From the NCBI GenBank assembly GCA_024195265.1, contig JAJLRJ010000013.1:14244322-14308321 (forward strand): a stretch of DNA of 64,000 nucleotides. Reading direction: 5' to 3'. Positions 22,901 to 29,870 of this stretch are shown piece after piece. The position numbers and the translations under genes were made by a program. Each line of letters opens with the position of its first letter. Position 1 is the first letter of the stretch. A model generated the notes under the pieces. The model was not told where the DNA came from, did no database searches, and worked only from the letters and a program-made list of their open reading frames with translations. The stretch comes from Dendrophyllia cribrosa (taxonomy: Eukaryota > Cnidaria > Anthozoa > Scleractinia > Dendrophylliidae).

Positions 22901-25900
22901 ACATTTCTGAGGACCGTGTTCTAATCCACACCTCCCACAGGACCGCTTGTCGCTATTTTTCCAACCTTGCGATTTCCCTTGAGCTTTCCCATGCGCTCTG
23001 AAGCGAGAACGATTTGCATTCTTGGCAGAATATTTTCCCGCTTTAACTTTGTTGACGTTAACATCGCCGCCATGTTCGCCGACTTCTTGTGTTTCCTTCG
23101 CACCCATCTCTAGCTCGTTTGCTTTAGTTTCTTCTTCTGCTTGTGCCTCCTCGAGGAACTTTTCTAAACTGTAGCGATCCCTGACGGATTTCTTTGCAAG
23201 CTTCCGGTTTCGTACGGTTTCTTGAAGATGACGCTTTATTTCTAAATCTGTATTGTGGAACTCGCACTTTGTAGCTTCTGGTCGAAGACGAGCGTAATAC
23301 TGCATAATTGTCTCGTGGTCATTCTGACGCATCTTGCGAAACCTCGCCACTAAGACGTCTGTGTTCTTCTTCGGCAGGAAGAACGCATCTAACTTAGCCA
23401 TGGTTTTAACGAAAGCGTCTCCTTCCATTACAGGATCTGGCAAGCTGTCGACTAAATCTCGAACTCTTTCCCCACCGTAGATGCGAAGAGCTTTTACTTT
23501 CTTGTCGGCGTCCGTTACGCCGAACCAGTCGAAGTTATCTTGCAACAGGGCTGTCCATTTCTGCCATCGGATGCCTTTTGACGCTAAATCGCCTTCTTCG
23601 AATTCATCAATCTTGATTTTGGCCATCCTCGTCGCCAATTGTAGTATTCTTTATTGCACACACGAGTTCTACTTATGTATTCTCGTTAGACTCTCTCTCC
23701 CAGTCCGGTTCCATGTGCTCGGTTTATATACAAGCTATACACATCACGTGACTATACATCCAAATATGGTAGGACATTACAAGGAGGGAAACCGAGATGG
23801 ACTATCATGCAAAAAAGGCCAAAATGAACTGGTAGGCCATTTTGGAATTATGAGTACATGACCCGGTATGGAAGCGCAAATGCTTAAGCGCAGCAATGAC
23901 GAGATGGACACAATCAATTATTGTCCGCGCTCCAACCTAGAGCTAACGCATCTGCCGCGGAACAACAGGGCGAAAAATACTTGGAGTTGAACCTCGCTAC
24001 TTGAGAACTGAAATACAATGAAAAGCGATCCACTGAATGGGGACCCCATTACGCGTCCAGCATCTGGAAAACAGCACGATTTAAACCCCAATCATCCCTG
24101 TCGACAAACCTGCAAAGCAGATCCGCGCGATAATTCTCCTCGCGGAACAACCACTGAGATGCTAATGAAATGTCAAAAGTTAAACGCAAAACGAAAATAT
24201 CAACAGCAAATGAGGCTTGGGACAACCGACCGTGAGAATGCGAGAGGCACCCATATTGGCAACAAAGACTTAAACTTGCGATGACTCAACTAGTCGGCAT
24301 AACACGTTAGGACGTAAAATACAGCTTTCAACTCCCGCCAAGTCGAACTAGTAGCAAAATCAGAAGGTTCAAACATACCCCGAACCGGTTCGCCATCCAA
24401 CGCAGCTAAATAGCCGCCGAACACAAAGTCGCTAGCGTCGGTGTAAATAGTTGAACTGGCAGAAAACACACCATAAATAGAATAACCATTGAAAGAATCT
24501 ATATGCTGTAGCCAAAACTTCGGCTCTTGTAATAAAAGCTCTGATAAAACAAACGAAGCATCACTAGCTGGCCTAGTCTGGATGAAAGAGTGCATCTGCC
24601 TCATAAAAAGACGAGCAATAGGACCGACCGCTAAGGTTAATGAAATAATGGACTCGGCGAGGCATGCCAACTCCCGTAGGTTGCATAACCGTCTTGGATT
24701 AAAGATTGTAATGAACGCTTCAACCGCGCAAGTATGGACACTGGAATCTGGAAAACGTGCTGAACAGAGTTGATCAGAAAACCCAGCCATTCACCGATCT
24801 GAACGGGCTCCCAATATGATTTGTTTTGGTTTTCAACGAAGTCGGCTGACGATAAATCCGAACGTTGAACAAGGCTAGCGGCACGGGAAGAAACACAATC
24901 GCGCTGACCCGAAATTCCGTCATACAAATAAGCAAAACAGCTATGTGACATGGCCGCCATCTCCAAACCAAGGGACGCAAAAGCTTGGTAAAACAAAAGC
25001 ATGCTGTACTGAGAACGAAGGGAAGAACAGCAAACATGAAATATCTAACAACTCCATTTAAAGTCCTCGTAAAACCCAAAAACTGTTGATGAGGACGAAA
25101 AATGTCTGCATGGTGATATCCAGAACCCAAACCCAAACCCTTGTTCGAAAACTTCACTCAGCGAACGTAAACCCTTGTTCGAAAACTTCACTCAGCGAAC
25201 GTAAATTTTCATAGCAAAATTACGGATATTTCGGTTCCACTAAGTACTTATTAACCTCGCGCAGGTCTATGACAAGACGAAGCTTCTTGCCTTCGGCAAC
25301 CGTAAGCGGATTTACGCAGTGCGGAGGAAAACTATGCTCTTCGAGCAGCTGCTATCAAATTAGTCGAGAATCGCTGCATCAACAAAATCAACATTCCTTA
25401 ACGCTGAACGATTGTTTAAAAGAAAACAACAAGGTAGAAAATTCAAGTAATGATAAGCTATAACCCTGTTTAATGGCACCCATGATAAAGGAAGGAGCGT
25501 TCGACGTCTGCTCCCAGAAATCGAAAGACTAAGCCAAACGTCCTTTAACAGCTAACTCGTTAGAAGAATATTAGATCTTACGAACGACATTCGATCAATA
25601 AGTCAACGGTTTCTTCATCGGAACCGAAACATCACCATCGTCCGAACTCAGTCATTGGCGACCATCGCCCGGCCGGCTTGCCAGTACAATTGGAGGCCAA
25701 GTGACCGTACTCCCAGCACTAAAAGCAAAAGAAAGTGAAAAATATAAAAAACAAATGCATATAAAAGCTATCGAAGTGCTAAATTATAGCGATAATAAAT
25801 TAAGATCGGGACAAACAGCCAGAGTATTAAGGTACCCTTTAAAACGAAGATTACTCGCACATCTGATAAATAACGAATATAAAAATAAAGTTTGTAGCCT

Positions 25901-27849
25901 GGTACACGTACTGGAGCGAGAGTGACTAACAGAATACATTAACGACCATATATACCCGTAGCGAAACAATAGTTAATTAACTAGCAACAAATAGTGCTAT
26001 AACAAGCTACACATGCCAATGGAATAACGCGTAGAAAGTCATTATCTCCTAAACTGCGTACCGGAGATAATTTGCATTCTACGCTGAATAAAGAAGCAAA
26101 TAAACCATATTCGCTTGGAGAATAAGGCCTGCTCCAAGTACCAGGCAAAAACCAGAGAGTAAAACAAAGCTAGTTAGGGAAAAAGAAGTAAAATTAAAAC
26201 TTATCTTTAAACTGACAAGGCCCAATCTGACGATAAGGCTGCGAACCACGCACATAAGGACCACGACCATACTGATCCGTCTGCTGTCCGGTACTGAAAG
26301 GCTGGTTGCGACGATCATTAGAAGGCGCTGGATATGGCTGAAATCTCCGGTCTGGTCTTCGAACACGCTTCTTACTAGACTCCCTAACTTTTCTCTCCGC
26401 CCTCCTTCATCAAAGGAACTCTTAGCTTTCGCGATGCTGCTATTGAGCGCGTCTTTCGCTGACTCTAACCTTCCATAACCGCCTCGGCGTGTTTAAATTG
26501 CTGTTGATTCCCGTTGCTCCTGAAAACGTAACGGTCAGTCTTGCACGTTTAACCGCAACCTCGACCAACGAAAATTTTTCTTCGACGAATCTCGGGCGTC
26601 GATCAAGGTTGACAAATCGCGCGAAACCGTTGACATGGAATCCGCGACGGCCTTCGAAACTGCGGCTTGGAAGTCGCCCGGAAAAGAGGACGAAGAAGAA
26701 CCAAAACCACCGGTAGGATCCGTCATGTTAAACGTTTGGTTAAGTTCCAAAAAATAAAGTTTGTAGCCTGGTACACGTACTGGAGCGAGAGTGACTAACA
26801 GAATACATTAACGACCATATATACCCGTAGCGAAACAATAGTTAATTAACTAGCAACAAATAGTGCTATAACAAGCTACACATGCCAATGGAATAACGCG
26901 TAGAAAGTCATTATCTCCTAAACTGCGTACCGGAGATAATTTGCATTCATGTTGTGTTTCAAACAATCAATCAATCAATCCTTTATTTAACGTGGTCAGT
27001 ACGCTTAGCTTAAGAACTAGTTTCCAGGTACGCCACAAAATAATAAAGATAAAAGATACAAAATAAAACTTCATTAAAATTGTATAAATTTAAGATAAGC
27101 TATAATTAAAAATGATTACGAATTGAAATACATGTAGTTATTAACTCAGTGTAAAATGTAAAGGTTGTCTAAAAATGTAATTTCTGACATCTGAGTGACG
27201 TAGGAACGAACTAGTCGGAAATTATTATTCTGACGGCACGATATAGAGGCTTGCGTGTCGTCATGGGACATCTCGGGACTATTTAAGGGTTTGGCGGGAG
27301 ATATTTATCATTCTGAGTGTCGAAAGTAATTACACAATTGCTTTGGTTTTGCATTGCTACGCTTTGTGATTGGCTCAAAAATTTCGAGCCACTTTCTCGA
27401 CCAATCAGAAGTAAAACCAAAACCAATCGTGACTTGCTCGCACGCGTTTTCCCGCACTTGGCGCCGGCGACATGTAATTGCTTCGAGCTCTGATTGGTTC
27501 ATTGGATTGTTTACGACTGCTGTGATTGGTCAGAGTAATTACTTTGGTTTTGGTTTTACGACACTCAAATGAAAACTGCTCTTTAGTAAATTATTCTTAA
27601 CCAATCAGAACCCGCATAATGTCCCGCTTATTTTTTAAATCTTCTCAAAAGGTGATTGGCTCAGGAGAGTGTGAGACACAGACATGTGCAGACACTCCAG
27701 TGGACGATGACAGTGGTCTTGGTAACGATAATGATTGGCAGATTCGTCCTGTTGCAGTCGACTGTACCGGAAGTGAGATATGCTGTATAAAAAACATATC
27801 TGAGTTTAAAAGGACGAGAGCTATTTACCCTGTTGTAAAAATCAAGTAA
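4893..27849 (+). CDS. NRDC: nardilysin-like M16 metalloprotease, C-terminal part (8 exons)
   Basis: Coding exons: 4893-4988, 5122-5169, 8516-8568, 13282-13365, 14483-14573, 15537-15653, 16160-16255 and 27652-27849. Together they make 783 nt, 260 codons and a TAA stop; every junction is GT-AG and in compatible phase. The product matches, from memory, the C-terminal third of nardilysin: the TVVTNYYQ strand, MEEPCFDVLRTREQLGYSVF, CRNTFGILGFSV, ERNWTEVMDQNYLFDR, LTKEDIHQWF, and a tail with CCIKNISEF before YPVVKIK. Nardilysin is an inverzincin-type M16A peptidase that cleaves before dibasic arginines; the HXXEH zinc site is in the N-terminal half, which is not in the window. This region is the non-catalytic C-terminal half that helps close the substrate chamber. 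Insulin-degrading enzyme is the nearest alternative, but CRNT and the YP..K end favour nardilysin. Confidence 0.87.
5122..5169 (+). CDS. NRDC: nardilysin exon b (16 codons)
   Basis: Acceptor TTAAACAG and donor TTG|GTAAGT. The 48-nt exon encodes TGPASVEEYTKMELML, equivalent to the SGTRSLREYTLMELLV helix of nardilysin. Confidence 0.85.
5275..5465. repeat. TTATGCTTATG-rich element, copy 1
   Basis: The segment combines ACATAAGCATAAA, GGGCCCGTTTTCACAGGA, AAGCGCTGTTATACTT and a TTATGCTTATGCTTATGTC run. The GGGCCCGTTTTC, ATAAGCGCTGTTAT and CTTATG modules recur at 8038-8195, so these are copies of one interspersed family. Confidence 0.55.
5918..5979. repeat. interspersed 60-bp motif, copy 1
   Basis: CTCGTGAATACGCGAAGCGTTGAATGAG through GATATGCAAAT matches 7296-7355, and partly 37251-37301, with a few substitutions. 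All three keep the GATATGCAAAT-type end. Probably the edge of a MITE family. Confidence 0.55.
7296..7355. repeat. interspersed 60-bp motif, copy 2
   Basis: Contains CTCGTGAATAGGCGAAGCC, GAACGAGATATAGTATAC and GATATGCAAAT, matching 5918-5979 and 37251-37301. Confidence 0.55.
8038..8195. repeat. TTATGTCGGGCC element, two to three tandem modules
   Basis: The module (GTTATGCTTCCGCTTATG, ATGTCGGGCCCGTTTTC, GGAAATAAGCGC) repeats at a spacing of about 65 bp, and is related to 5275-5465. Confidence 0.6.
8516..8568 (+). CDS. NRDC: nardilysin exon c (17 codons plus 2 nt)
   Basis: Acceptor TGTTTCAG and donor CTTGG|GTAAGG. It encodes MKMEEPCFDVLRTREQLG, the most diagnostic M16 stretch in the gene; the last glycine codon is split across the intron and completed at 13282. 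Confidence 0.9.
9274..9420 (-). repeat. 3' end of a LINE-like element with (GATAA)n
   Basis: Several GATAA units at 9274-9299 are followed by AACTTTATTAACGTG. Read on the minus strand this is an AATAAAG-containing 3' UTR ending in a microsatellite, as in L2/CR1-like LINEs. Only the tail is visible. Confidence 0.45.
9780..9926. repeat. MITE family A, copy 1
   Basis: Inverted termini GTCGCAGCTCTTAG and CTAAGAGCTGCGAT flank a 147-bp element with TTTTCATTGGCC and GGTCCATTGTTGTGTTGTTTG. Related copies lie at 10870-11023, 11371-11524 and, inverted, 37020-37175. Confidence 0.75.
10870..11023. repeat. MITE family A, copy 2, inside minisatellite
   Basis: Starts GTCGCAGCTCTCAG and ends near GACAGCTGCTGCATCGC, with internal TTTTCATTGGCC and GGTCCATTGTTGTGTT. 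It is almost identical to 11371-11524, including flanking minisatellite variants, so the pair arose by duplication of a roughly 501-bp segment and not by two insertions. Confidence 0.8.
11371..11524. repeat. MITE family A, copy 3, duplicated
   Basis: A near-identical duplicate of 10870-11023, shifted by 501 bp, with the same irregular left flank (CAGTCTTTCACTGCGCACTC). Confidence 0.8.
13282..13365 (+). CDS. NRDC: nardilysin exon d (84 nt)
   Basis: Acceptor GTTTTCCAG and donor TTCAG|GTATTT. It completes the glycine of exon c, encodes YSVFCSCRNTFGILGFSVTV and then QTQAGKF, and ends with two bases of a serine codon finished at 14483. The CRNT-GILGFSVTV block is specific to nardilysin among M16 proteins I know. 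Confidence 0.9.
13366..14482. other. NRDC: nardilysin intron
   Basis: Contains a probable LINE 3' tail (AATAAAATTGAATTGAATTG at about 13492) and a short fold-back at 14220-14325. Otherwise AT-rich and featureless. Confidence 0.6.
14220..14325. repeat. fold-back MITE, GTCTCCCACGCAG termini
   Basis: TAGTCTCCCACGTCTCCCACGCAG at the left pairs with CTGCGTGGGAGACTA at the right; inner copies of GTCTCGTCA and TGACGAGACAAATAACG also pair. Partial relatives lie near 37092-37135 and 50230-50266. Confidence 0.7.
14483..14573 (+). CDS. NRDC: nardilysin exon e (91 nt)
   Basis: Acceptor TTATTAG before TGCAGAAC; one base completes the serine codon from exon d, then 30 codons. It encodes HVDSRIEAFLDEFDEVL and ITNEDFKSQ, matching the IEEFLSSFEEKIENLTEEAF helix of nardilysin. 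The nearby CAG at 14484-14486 would give the wrong frame, which decides the acceptor. Confidence 0.87.
15537..15653 (+). CDS. NRDC: nardilysin exon f (39 codons)
   Basis: Acceptor GTGTGCAG and donor GAG|GTAAAA. It encodes LIELKEHEDLSLADEAERNW and QNYLFDRKRRE, equivalent to the LIKLKECEDTHLGEEVDRNW...QQYLFDR block. Confidence 0.9.
15982..16132. repeat. fold-back MITE in nardilysin intron
   Basis: CAGGCCCCAGTTGTTCAAAA at the left pairs with TTTTGAACAACCGGGGCCTG at the right; GGTGGATAGCGCTATC is mirrored as GATAGCGCTATCCACC. Arms are about 65 bp with a short centre. It ends 27 bases before the acceptor of the next exon. Confidence 0.85.
16160..16255 (+). CDS. NRDC: nardilysin exon g (32 codons)
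   Basis: Acceptor TTTTCCTCTCAG and donor CAG|GTAAAC. It encodes VDSLKKLTKEDIHQWFVLHR and ends KKLSVQ, matching the ALKSFSKSDLVNWFKAHR...MLSVHV block. The partner exon is 11.4 kb away. Confidence 0.88.
16382..16576. repeat. fold-back MITE family B (MULE-like), copy 1
   Basis: TAGCCTGTTCCAGGCGTTCA at the left is mirrored as TGAACGCCTGGAACAGGCTA at the right, with arms of roughly 70 bp. It is flanked by a perfect 9-bp direct repeat TGTAATATG (16373-16381 and 16577-16585). Nine-base target duplications and long terminal inverted repeats are typical of Mutator-like elements. Confidence 0.88.
16769..16841 (-). repeat. DIRS terminal segment X, outer copy
   Basis: 73 bp from TTCTACGCTGAATAAAG to AAGTACCAGGCAAA, identical by eye to 26077-26149. 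I take it as the 3' terminal segment of the element. Confidence 0.8.
17300..17955 (-). pseudogene. DIRS tyrosine recombinase remnant
   Basis: The minus strand encodes, in several frames, an N-terminal SAM-like stretch (residues like NVSKYYYGWSRW), a core helix RLLFVLLVGYAGLFRISELL around 17520, in which FRISEL matches the first catalytic Arg box of tyrosine recombinases, and a downstream YSTIRAEFRKYL segment. In-frame stops and frameshifts make it inactive. I could not place the second Arg or the catalytic Tyr with confidence. Confidence 0.7.
18120..18970. repeat. AAATGGGAGGTAT minisatellite inside DIRS
   Basis: About 850 bp of CTCGACCTAAATGGGAGGTA modules (about 38 bp) interleaved with a second module (CTGGATCTCAATGAGAGTAG, about 55 bp). 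The mixed unit recurs at about 18360, 18490, 18650 and 18770, giving a roughly 130-bp higher-order period. It lies between the polymerase and recombinase remnants. Confidence 0.85.
19157..19298 (-). repeat. gypsy 3' LTR
   Basis: 142 bp, by eye identical to 23640-23781. The body contains a TATATAC box-like stretch and an E-box CACGTG. Confidence 0.95.
19451..23626 (-). CDS. Ty3/gypsy gag-pol polyprotein
   Basis: About 1391 residues from the ATG at 23626-23624; the frame is open 12 bases further back to the LTR edge, but without an ATG. Order: gag with FDWFGVTDADKK; two zinc knuckles near residues 230-262 (CGRC...H..C and CNKCGKKNHFARAC); aspartic protease with IDSGAS near 321; RT (about 470-650) with MRKPNEA and LDLNHGYHQL, and a catalytic-loop TDDIIVYG; RNase H with DASPVGIGAML; integrase HHCC (H...H...CLPC), then the core with VDFSGPYP, TDNGPPF and ANGEVERF giving D,D,E. 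A single gag-pol frame and this gag resemble the mag-like branch. No stop or frameshift. Function: self-copying by reverse transcription and integration. Confidence 0.93.
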   Translation of the reverse strand: MAKIKIDEFEEGDLASKGIRWQKWTALLQDNFDWFGVTDADKKVKALRIYGGERVRDLVDSLPDPVMEGDAFVKTMAKLDAFFLPKKNTDVLVARFRKMRQNDHETIMQYYARLRPEATKCEFHNTDLEIKRHLQETVRNRKLAKKSVRDRYSLEKFLEEAQAEEETKANELEMGAKETQEVGEHGGDVNVNKVKAGKYSAKNANRSRFRAHGKAQGKSQGWKNSDKRSCGRCGLEHGPQKCPAFGKTCNKCGKKNHFARACRSDRNSEKKINQIDDSTDEDESDDEYVKKISVGWMRTDVGKKTTVKFLLNGVKVQMAIDSGASANVIDEERFQRIQEKSERKLRLEKSKVKLYGYASEAPIPVAGKFNAMIETNNKVVPAAFIVVKGKTDGEMLLGCDTAMELGVLKIVNSVEKEGKTLRPAVADIVSEYDCLFHGIGKHKHANVKIRVDESVTPVAQVNRRIPYHYHDKLKEELQKLEDAGVVEPVPDNEPTTWISPLVIHPKKAPGEIRICVDMRKPNEAMKREKREFPTVEDIVQELNGAVRFSKLDLNHGYHQLQLDVGSRHLTTFSTPWGLKRYTRLNFGTVIAQEVFHEEIKKTIAGVQGARNITDDIIVYGKTSELHDQALRDTLEKLKANGLTLNRAKCLFDQPEIEFFGYVLSAQGVSPDPAKVQALKEAERPTNAEEVRSFLGMANYSARFIKNFSTLAAPLRELTRADVKWCWTESEQQAFTRLKNSLLENATLAYYSQDAETEVIVDASPVGIGAMLTQKKGDGFKPVTYISRSLSPVEQRYSQTEREALGIRWACERLRMYLAGARFKVVTDHKPLEAIFNSSSSKPPIRIERWSMYLQEFDFVVEYRPGKGNPADYMSRHPLRVPENAADYQEQKQTEKVVNSIIRKHVPEALLVEEVREATRNDPTLTVVIDIVQNGQGESRYNRDDLKPYKFVRSELSVANGILLRGSRIVVPKALQRKVINISHEGHQGIVKTKQLLRSSVWFPTMDRMIEDVVRSCLPCQAATQQKHTEPLQMTELPERPWQKVSVDFSGPYPSGEYCLIVVDDYSRYPVVEIVSTTSAAAVLPRLDKIFSMFGIPEECKTDNGPPFQGREFAEYAKAQGFRHRKITPLHPRANGEVERFVKTLQKFITATTAEGSNWKMSLPSFLRVYRSTDHTVTGRSPYSQLFGGREMRGKVPRFSFSVEEDLDMRLREAEAKRKTKAYADKKANAKTSPIQRGDTVLLRQEKRNKLSTPFEVTPYTVFQKKGSMVTAERVTDGRMVTRNTKDFKSCTPSPKEMTLVEEHGDSTVVARRPSVDLQVPCDTVDQTPDAVIPCDKTDHRTPDAVIHSSPQPTSAVLETPLSPHSSSATVETRYPRRERRKPARFKDYICT
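23640..23781 (-). repeat. gypsy 5' LTR
   Basis: 142 bp. On the minus strand it ends in CTACA and is followed by ATTGGCGACGAGGATGG, where a primer-binding site would lie. I cannot name the priming tRNA. Confidence 0.95.
24290..25740 (-). pseudogene. DIRS zinc-knuckle, reverse transcriptase and RNase H remnant
   Basis: Minus-strand frames in order: a zinc-knuckle-like CWEYGHLASNC around 25680; an RT N-terminal stretch with FWEQTSNAPSFIMGAIKQG; FLGFTRTLNGVVRYFMFAVL and a palm loop FAYLYDGISG near 24920 where YLDDG is usual; then RNase H with YTDASDFVFGGYLAAL and STWRELKAVFYVL (24290-24500). The frames are shifted relative to each other and the first catalytic Asp of the palm motif is a Tyr, so the copy is dead. 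The order matches DIRS pol. Confidence 0.75.
25137..25204. repeat. 34-bp tandem duplication in DIRS
   Basis: CCCTTGTTCGAAAACTTCAC with CAGCGAACGTAAA occurs twice head to tail, within the remnant polymerase region. Confidence 0.8.
25881..26079 (-). repeat. DIRS terminal segment Y, inner copy
   Basis: 199 bp from AAAAATAAAGTTTGTAGCC to GATAATTTGCATTC, identical by eye to 26750-26948. Its right end runs directly into segment X (overlap TTC at 26077-26079). Confidence 0.85.
26077..26149 (-). repeat. DIRS terminal segment X, inner copy
   Basis: 73 bp, identical by eye to 16769-16841. Immediately adjacent to the inner copy of segment Y. Confidence 0.85.
26195..26726 (-). pseudogene. DIRS gag-like frame, frameshifted
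   Basis: Starts with the ATG at 26726-26724 (MTDPTGGFGSS), continues through FQAAVSKAVADSM, STVSRDLSTLID and KNFRWSRLR, then shifts frame near 26500. It ends with a basic, Arg/Tyr/Gly-rich tail (YGRGPYVRGSQPYRQIGP...KDKF) and a TAA at 26197-26195. This resembles the short gag of DIRS elements. Only about 175 residues, so it is probably internally deleted. Confidence 0.6.
26750..26948 (-). repeat. DIRS terminal segment Y, outer copy
   Basis: 199 bp, identical to 25881-26079. The gag-like frame starts 24 bases downstream on the minus strand, so Y is the 5' terminal segment. Confidence 0.85.
26953..27120 (-). repeat. LINE-like 3' tail with (CAAT)n
   Basis: CAATCAATCAATCAATCCTTTATTT begins the segment; on the minus strand this is an AATAAAGG 3' UTR ending in (ATTG)n, as in CR1/L2-like LINEs. 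Confidence 0.5.
27315..27566. repeat. MITE with GAGTGTCG termini and CCAAT motifs
   Basis: GAGTGTCG at the left and CGACACTC at the right; GTAATTAC and TTGGTTTT modules occur near both ends, and the body is rich in CCAATCA/TGATTGG. It lies 85 bases before the last nardilysin exon. Confidence 0.6.
27652..27849 (+). CDS. NRDC: nardilysin last exon (65 codons and stop)
   Basis: Acceptor TTCTCAAAAG before GTGATTGGC in phase 0 with the exon ending at 16255. It starts VIGSGE (vertebrate VVGYGKYE), passes an acidic stretch DTPVDDDSGLGND and ends CCIKNISEF...YPVVKIK and TAA at 27847-27849, paralleling CIIPITDIRAF...LPYHKIVK. A possible AATAAA signal is at 28382-28387. The match decides that this distant exon belongs to the gene. 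Confidence 0.8.
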   Translation: MIGSGECETQTCADTPVDDDSGLGNDNDWQIRPVAVDCTGSEICCIKNISEFKRTRAIYPVVKIK

Positions 27850-29870
27850 TATTAAGACAGTGGATCTTAACAAGAAAGAGATAACTATTGAATCGACAAA
27901 AAAGGCCATTGGAAGGAACATCTTATTGACGCATATCTCGGCTTTGATGAAGGATGAAGAGCCACTTCGTTTCGCTTGAGGAACTTTGGAAAATAGTTGG
28001 TCCTTTTCTCAGCTGTTTTAGTTAATCACTTGTTCAACCGTCCATCGCTGTATGTAAGCCCCTCTCGAACGGGACATACCTTGTTACTTAGCAAAAAAAA
28101 ATGTGGCAAACAACATGAGTTTGGTCTCTTCAAGAGGTGATCGGTCTAACAAAGTGTACGAACCTAGTTAATTGATATTTTGGCTCGTCAAACAGTCTTT
28201 CATTTTGTGCAACTTTTGATCAAATAGTTCTTTACTCTTTTGTTTTTGTCTCGCTGCGACTGAAGTCCGCGTTTAATGGGAGCGCAAGTAGACGTAAAAG
28301 TTTGGCAATACCAATTGCGTGTAAACTTGCGCTGCCAAAAGCACTCGCAAGAAGACGCGGAACTCTCCAATAAGTTATAATAATAAAATTCACTCTCAGC
28401 AATAATGAGAACGAAACAATGATGTGTCCACTAACGCTCATTTACCAAGTATTGAAAATCTCGTAATCGTTCTTGCAAATATGAGCGTCCATGAAAAATT
28501 AAAAACCAATGGCACCGTAGATGGAGCTGGCGTCTACTTGACAAATGTGTTATCTTTTGATCTGGATTCCAGCCAAAATAAGTCATGACAAATTCATAGT
28601 TTTATCTTTAAGTAAAATTTAAAAAAAAACTCTAAAAAAACTTTCTTATCGGTCGCATATTTATTCATGCTGAGTATGTATTAGGTTTTTTCTAAGAACA
28701 TTTACTGATTTCGCCCCCCCAAGCAAAGTAAAATCTCTAGTGCTGAATTTTTAATTTATGACTAACGTAAATGATGTGCATTAATTTTTATTGTACCGAT
28801 GAGTAAAGTTTGAGTAACACAGCTTGGGTACCATCTCGTATGTTTTCCTATCTTTGAAAGAGTCTGCATACAGCTTTTTATGGATATCTTGTTATTGTAA
28901 TTTTTATTTCTTGTCAATTTTTAAATTCCAACATTAAGGAATTTTACTTTGGTTTCATAGAAAATGAAACGTCTATAGGTTGTGGAATTTTTTGGTCACC
29001 AAATGATGTAAAACAATAGATTCCAACGGCAACATACCCACAACAACAGGTCAATAACAATTGACTCCGCATGTAACACGAAAATTACCCACACAAATCT
29101 TAGTTAAATGGCAATTAGTTTCCGATGTTTTTAACCAATCAGTAGCCCGCGCGAAGACGTCAAAAGAAGAAATAAGGAGTTGTGAGCGCACAGGTGCTCG
29201 GTTTTTCCAAAACCAGTTACGTCAGTATGGGACCAAATACATACATATAGTAACGCAAGCCTGCTGGCTGGCTCTCCTCTCGCAAAAAATAAATCTGTTT
29301 AACATGACATTTTTGCGGTAGTTTGATCCTTAAACTCCCAAGAGTGCCCATAATAAAAATACAAGAAAAATCCCAAATTTCAATTTGTAAAATATTGTAA
29401 AACAAATAATACCATGCAAAAGAACTGCCGAAGAGGTATTTGAATGCCAAAAGTTAGAACTACACTACATGTCTCCATAATTGACTCTTGGATTGAAAGG
29501 GTTAATTTTATGGACTGGTGCGGTATTGTTTTTGATATTTGTTAATTCTATAATAGAGCAAGTTGGTGGATTGTAAAATAATTCGCAATAGTTAAAACTT
29601 AGAAGAATTTCTTGACTCTTGACTTTCTTCGAGACGCTAGATAAATTAAAGTAAACCACATTATTTTTTCTCAAATAGGAACAAGGTCTAAGACCACCTT
29701 TCCTTCTCTATCCACGCAGGAAACAAATTACACATGAAAGAGAGAGGGGGGGGGATGTAATGAATGGCCGGGCGGACACCATTCACACACACGTTTTTGT
29801 CATCTGGCTTGACAACACACGAGGAAAGAGAGTCCACTCGAAGCCCAGCAAAAATACCTGTTTGGCTTGA
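27850..29870. other. 3' UTR and spacer between NRDC and GPCR gene
   Basis: The nardilysin 3' UTR probably covers the first 0.5 kb. The rest is AT-rich with no repeat or coding frame I can support, apart from a G run near 29745. Confidence 0.5.

Larger units (their letters stand above)
19157..23781 (-). mobile_element. Ty3/gypsy LTR retrotransposon, apparently intact
   Basis: Two 142-bp LTRs, at 19157-19298 and 23640-23781, look identical, start TG and end CA on the minus strand. They are flanked by AGGAG on both sides (19152-19156 and 23782-23786), a 5-bp target duplication. A purine-rich tract (GGGGAGGGA on the minus strand) abuts the 3' LTR at 19299-19307. The internal part is a single gag-pol frame. 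It is inserted in the DIRS remnant. Identical LTRs imply recent insertion. Confidence 0.95.
16769..26948 (-). mobile_element. degenerate DIRS-type tyrosine-recombinase retroelement complex
   Basis: Read on the minus strand: a 199-bp terminal segment Y (26948-26750), a gag-like frame (26726-26195), a 73-bp segment X (26149-26077) joined to a second Y (26079-25881), a gag zinc-knuckle and RT/RNase H region (about 25740-24290), a tyrosine recombinase remnant (about 17955-17300) and a second X (16841-16769). Frames are broken by stops and frameshifts, and a Ty3/gypsy element is inserted at 19157-23781. The tyrosine recombinase together with RT places it in DIRS. It sits in the last nardilysin intron, antisense to the gene. 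Confidence 0.8.

Noticed and set aside
27850..27979. A continued coding frame after the nardilysin stop
   Set aside because: An open frame exists after a frameshift, but the family's C-terminal motif already ends at the TAA at 27849, so this is 3' UTR.
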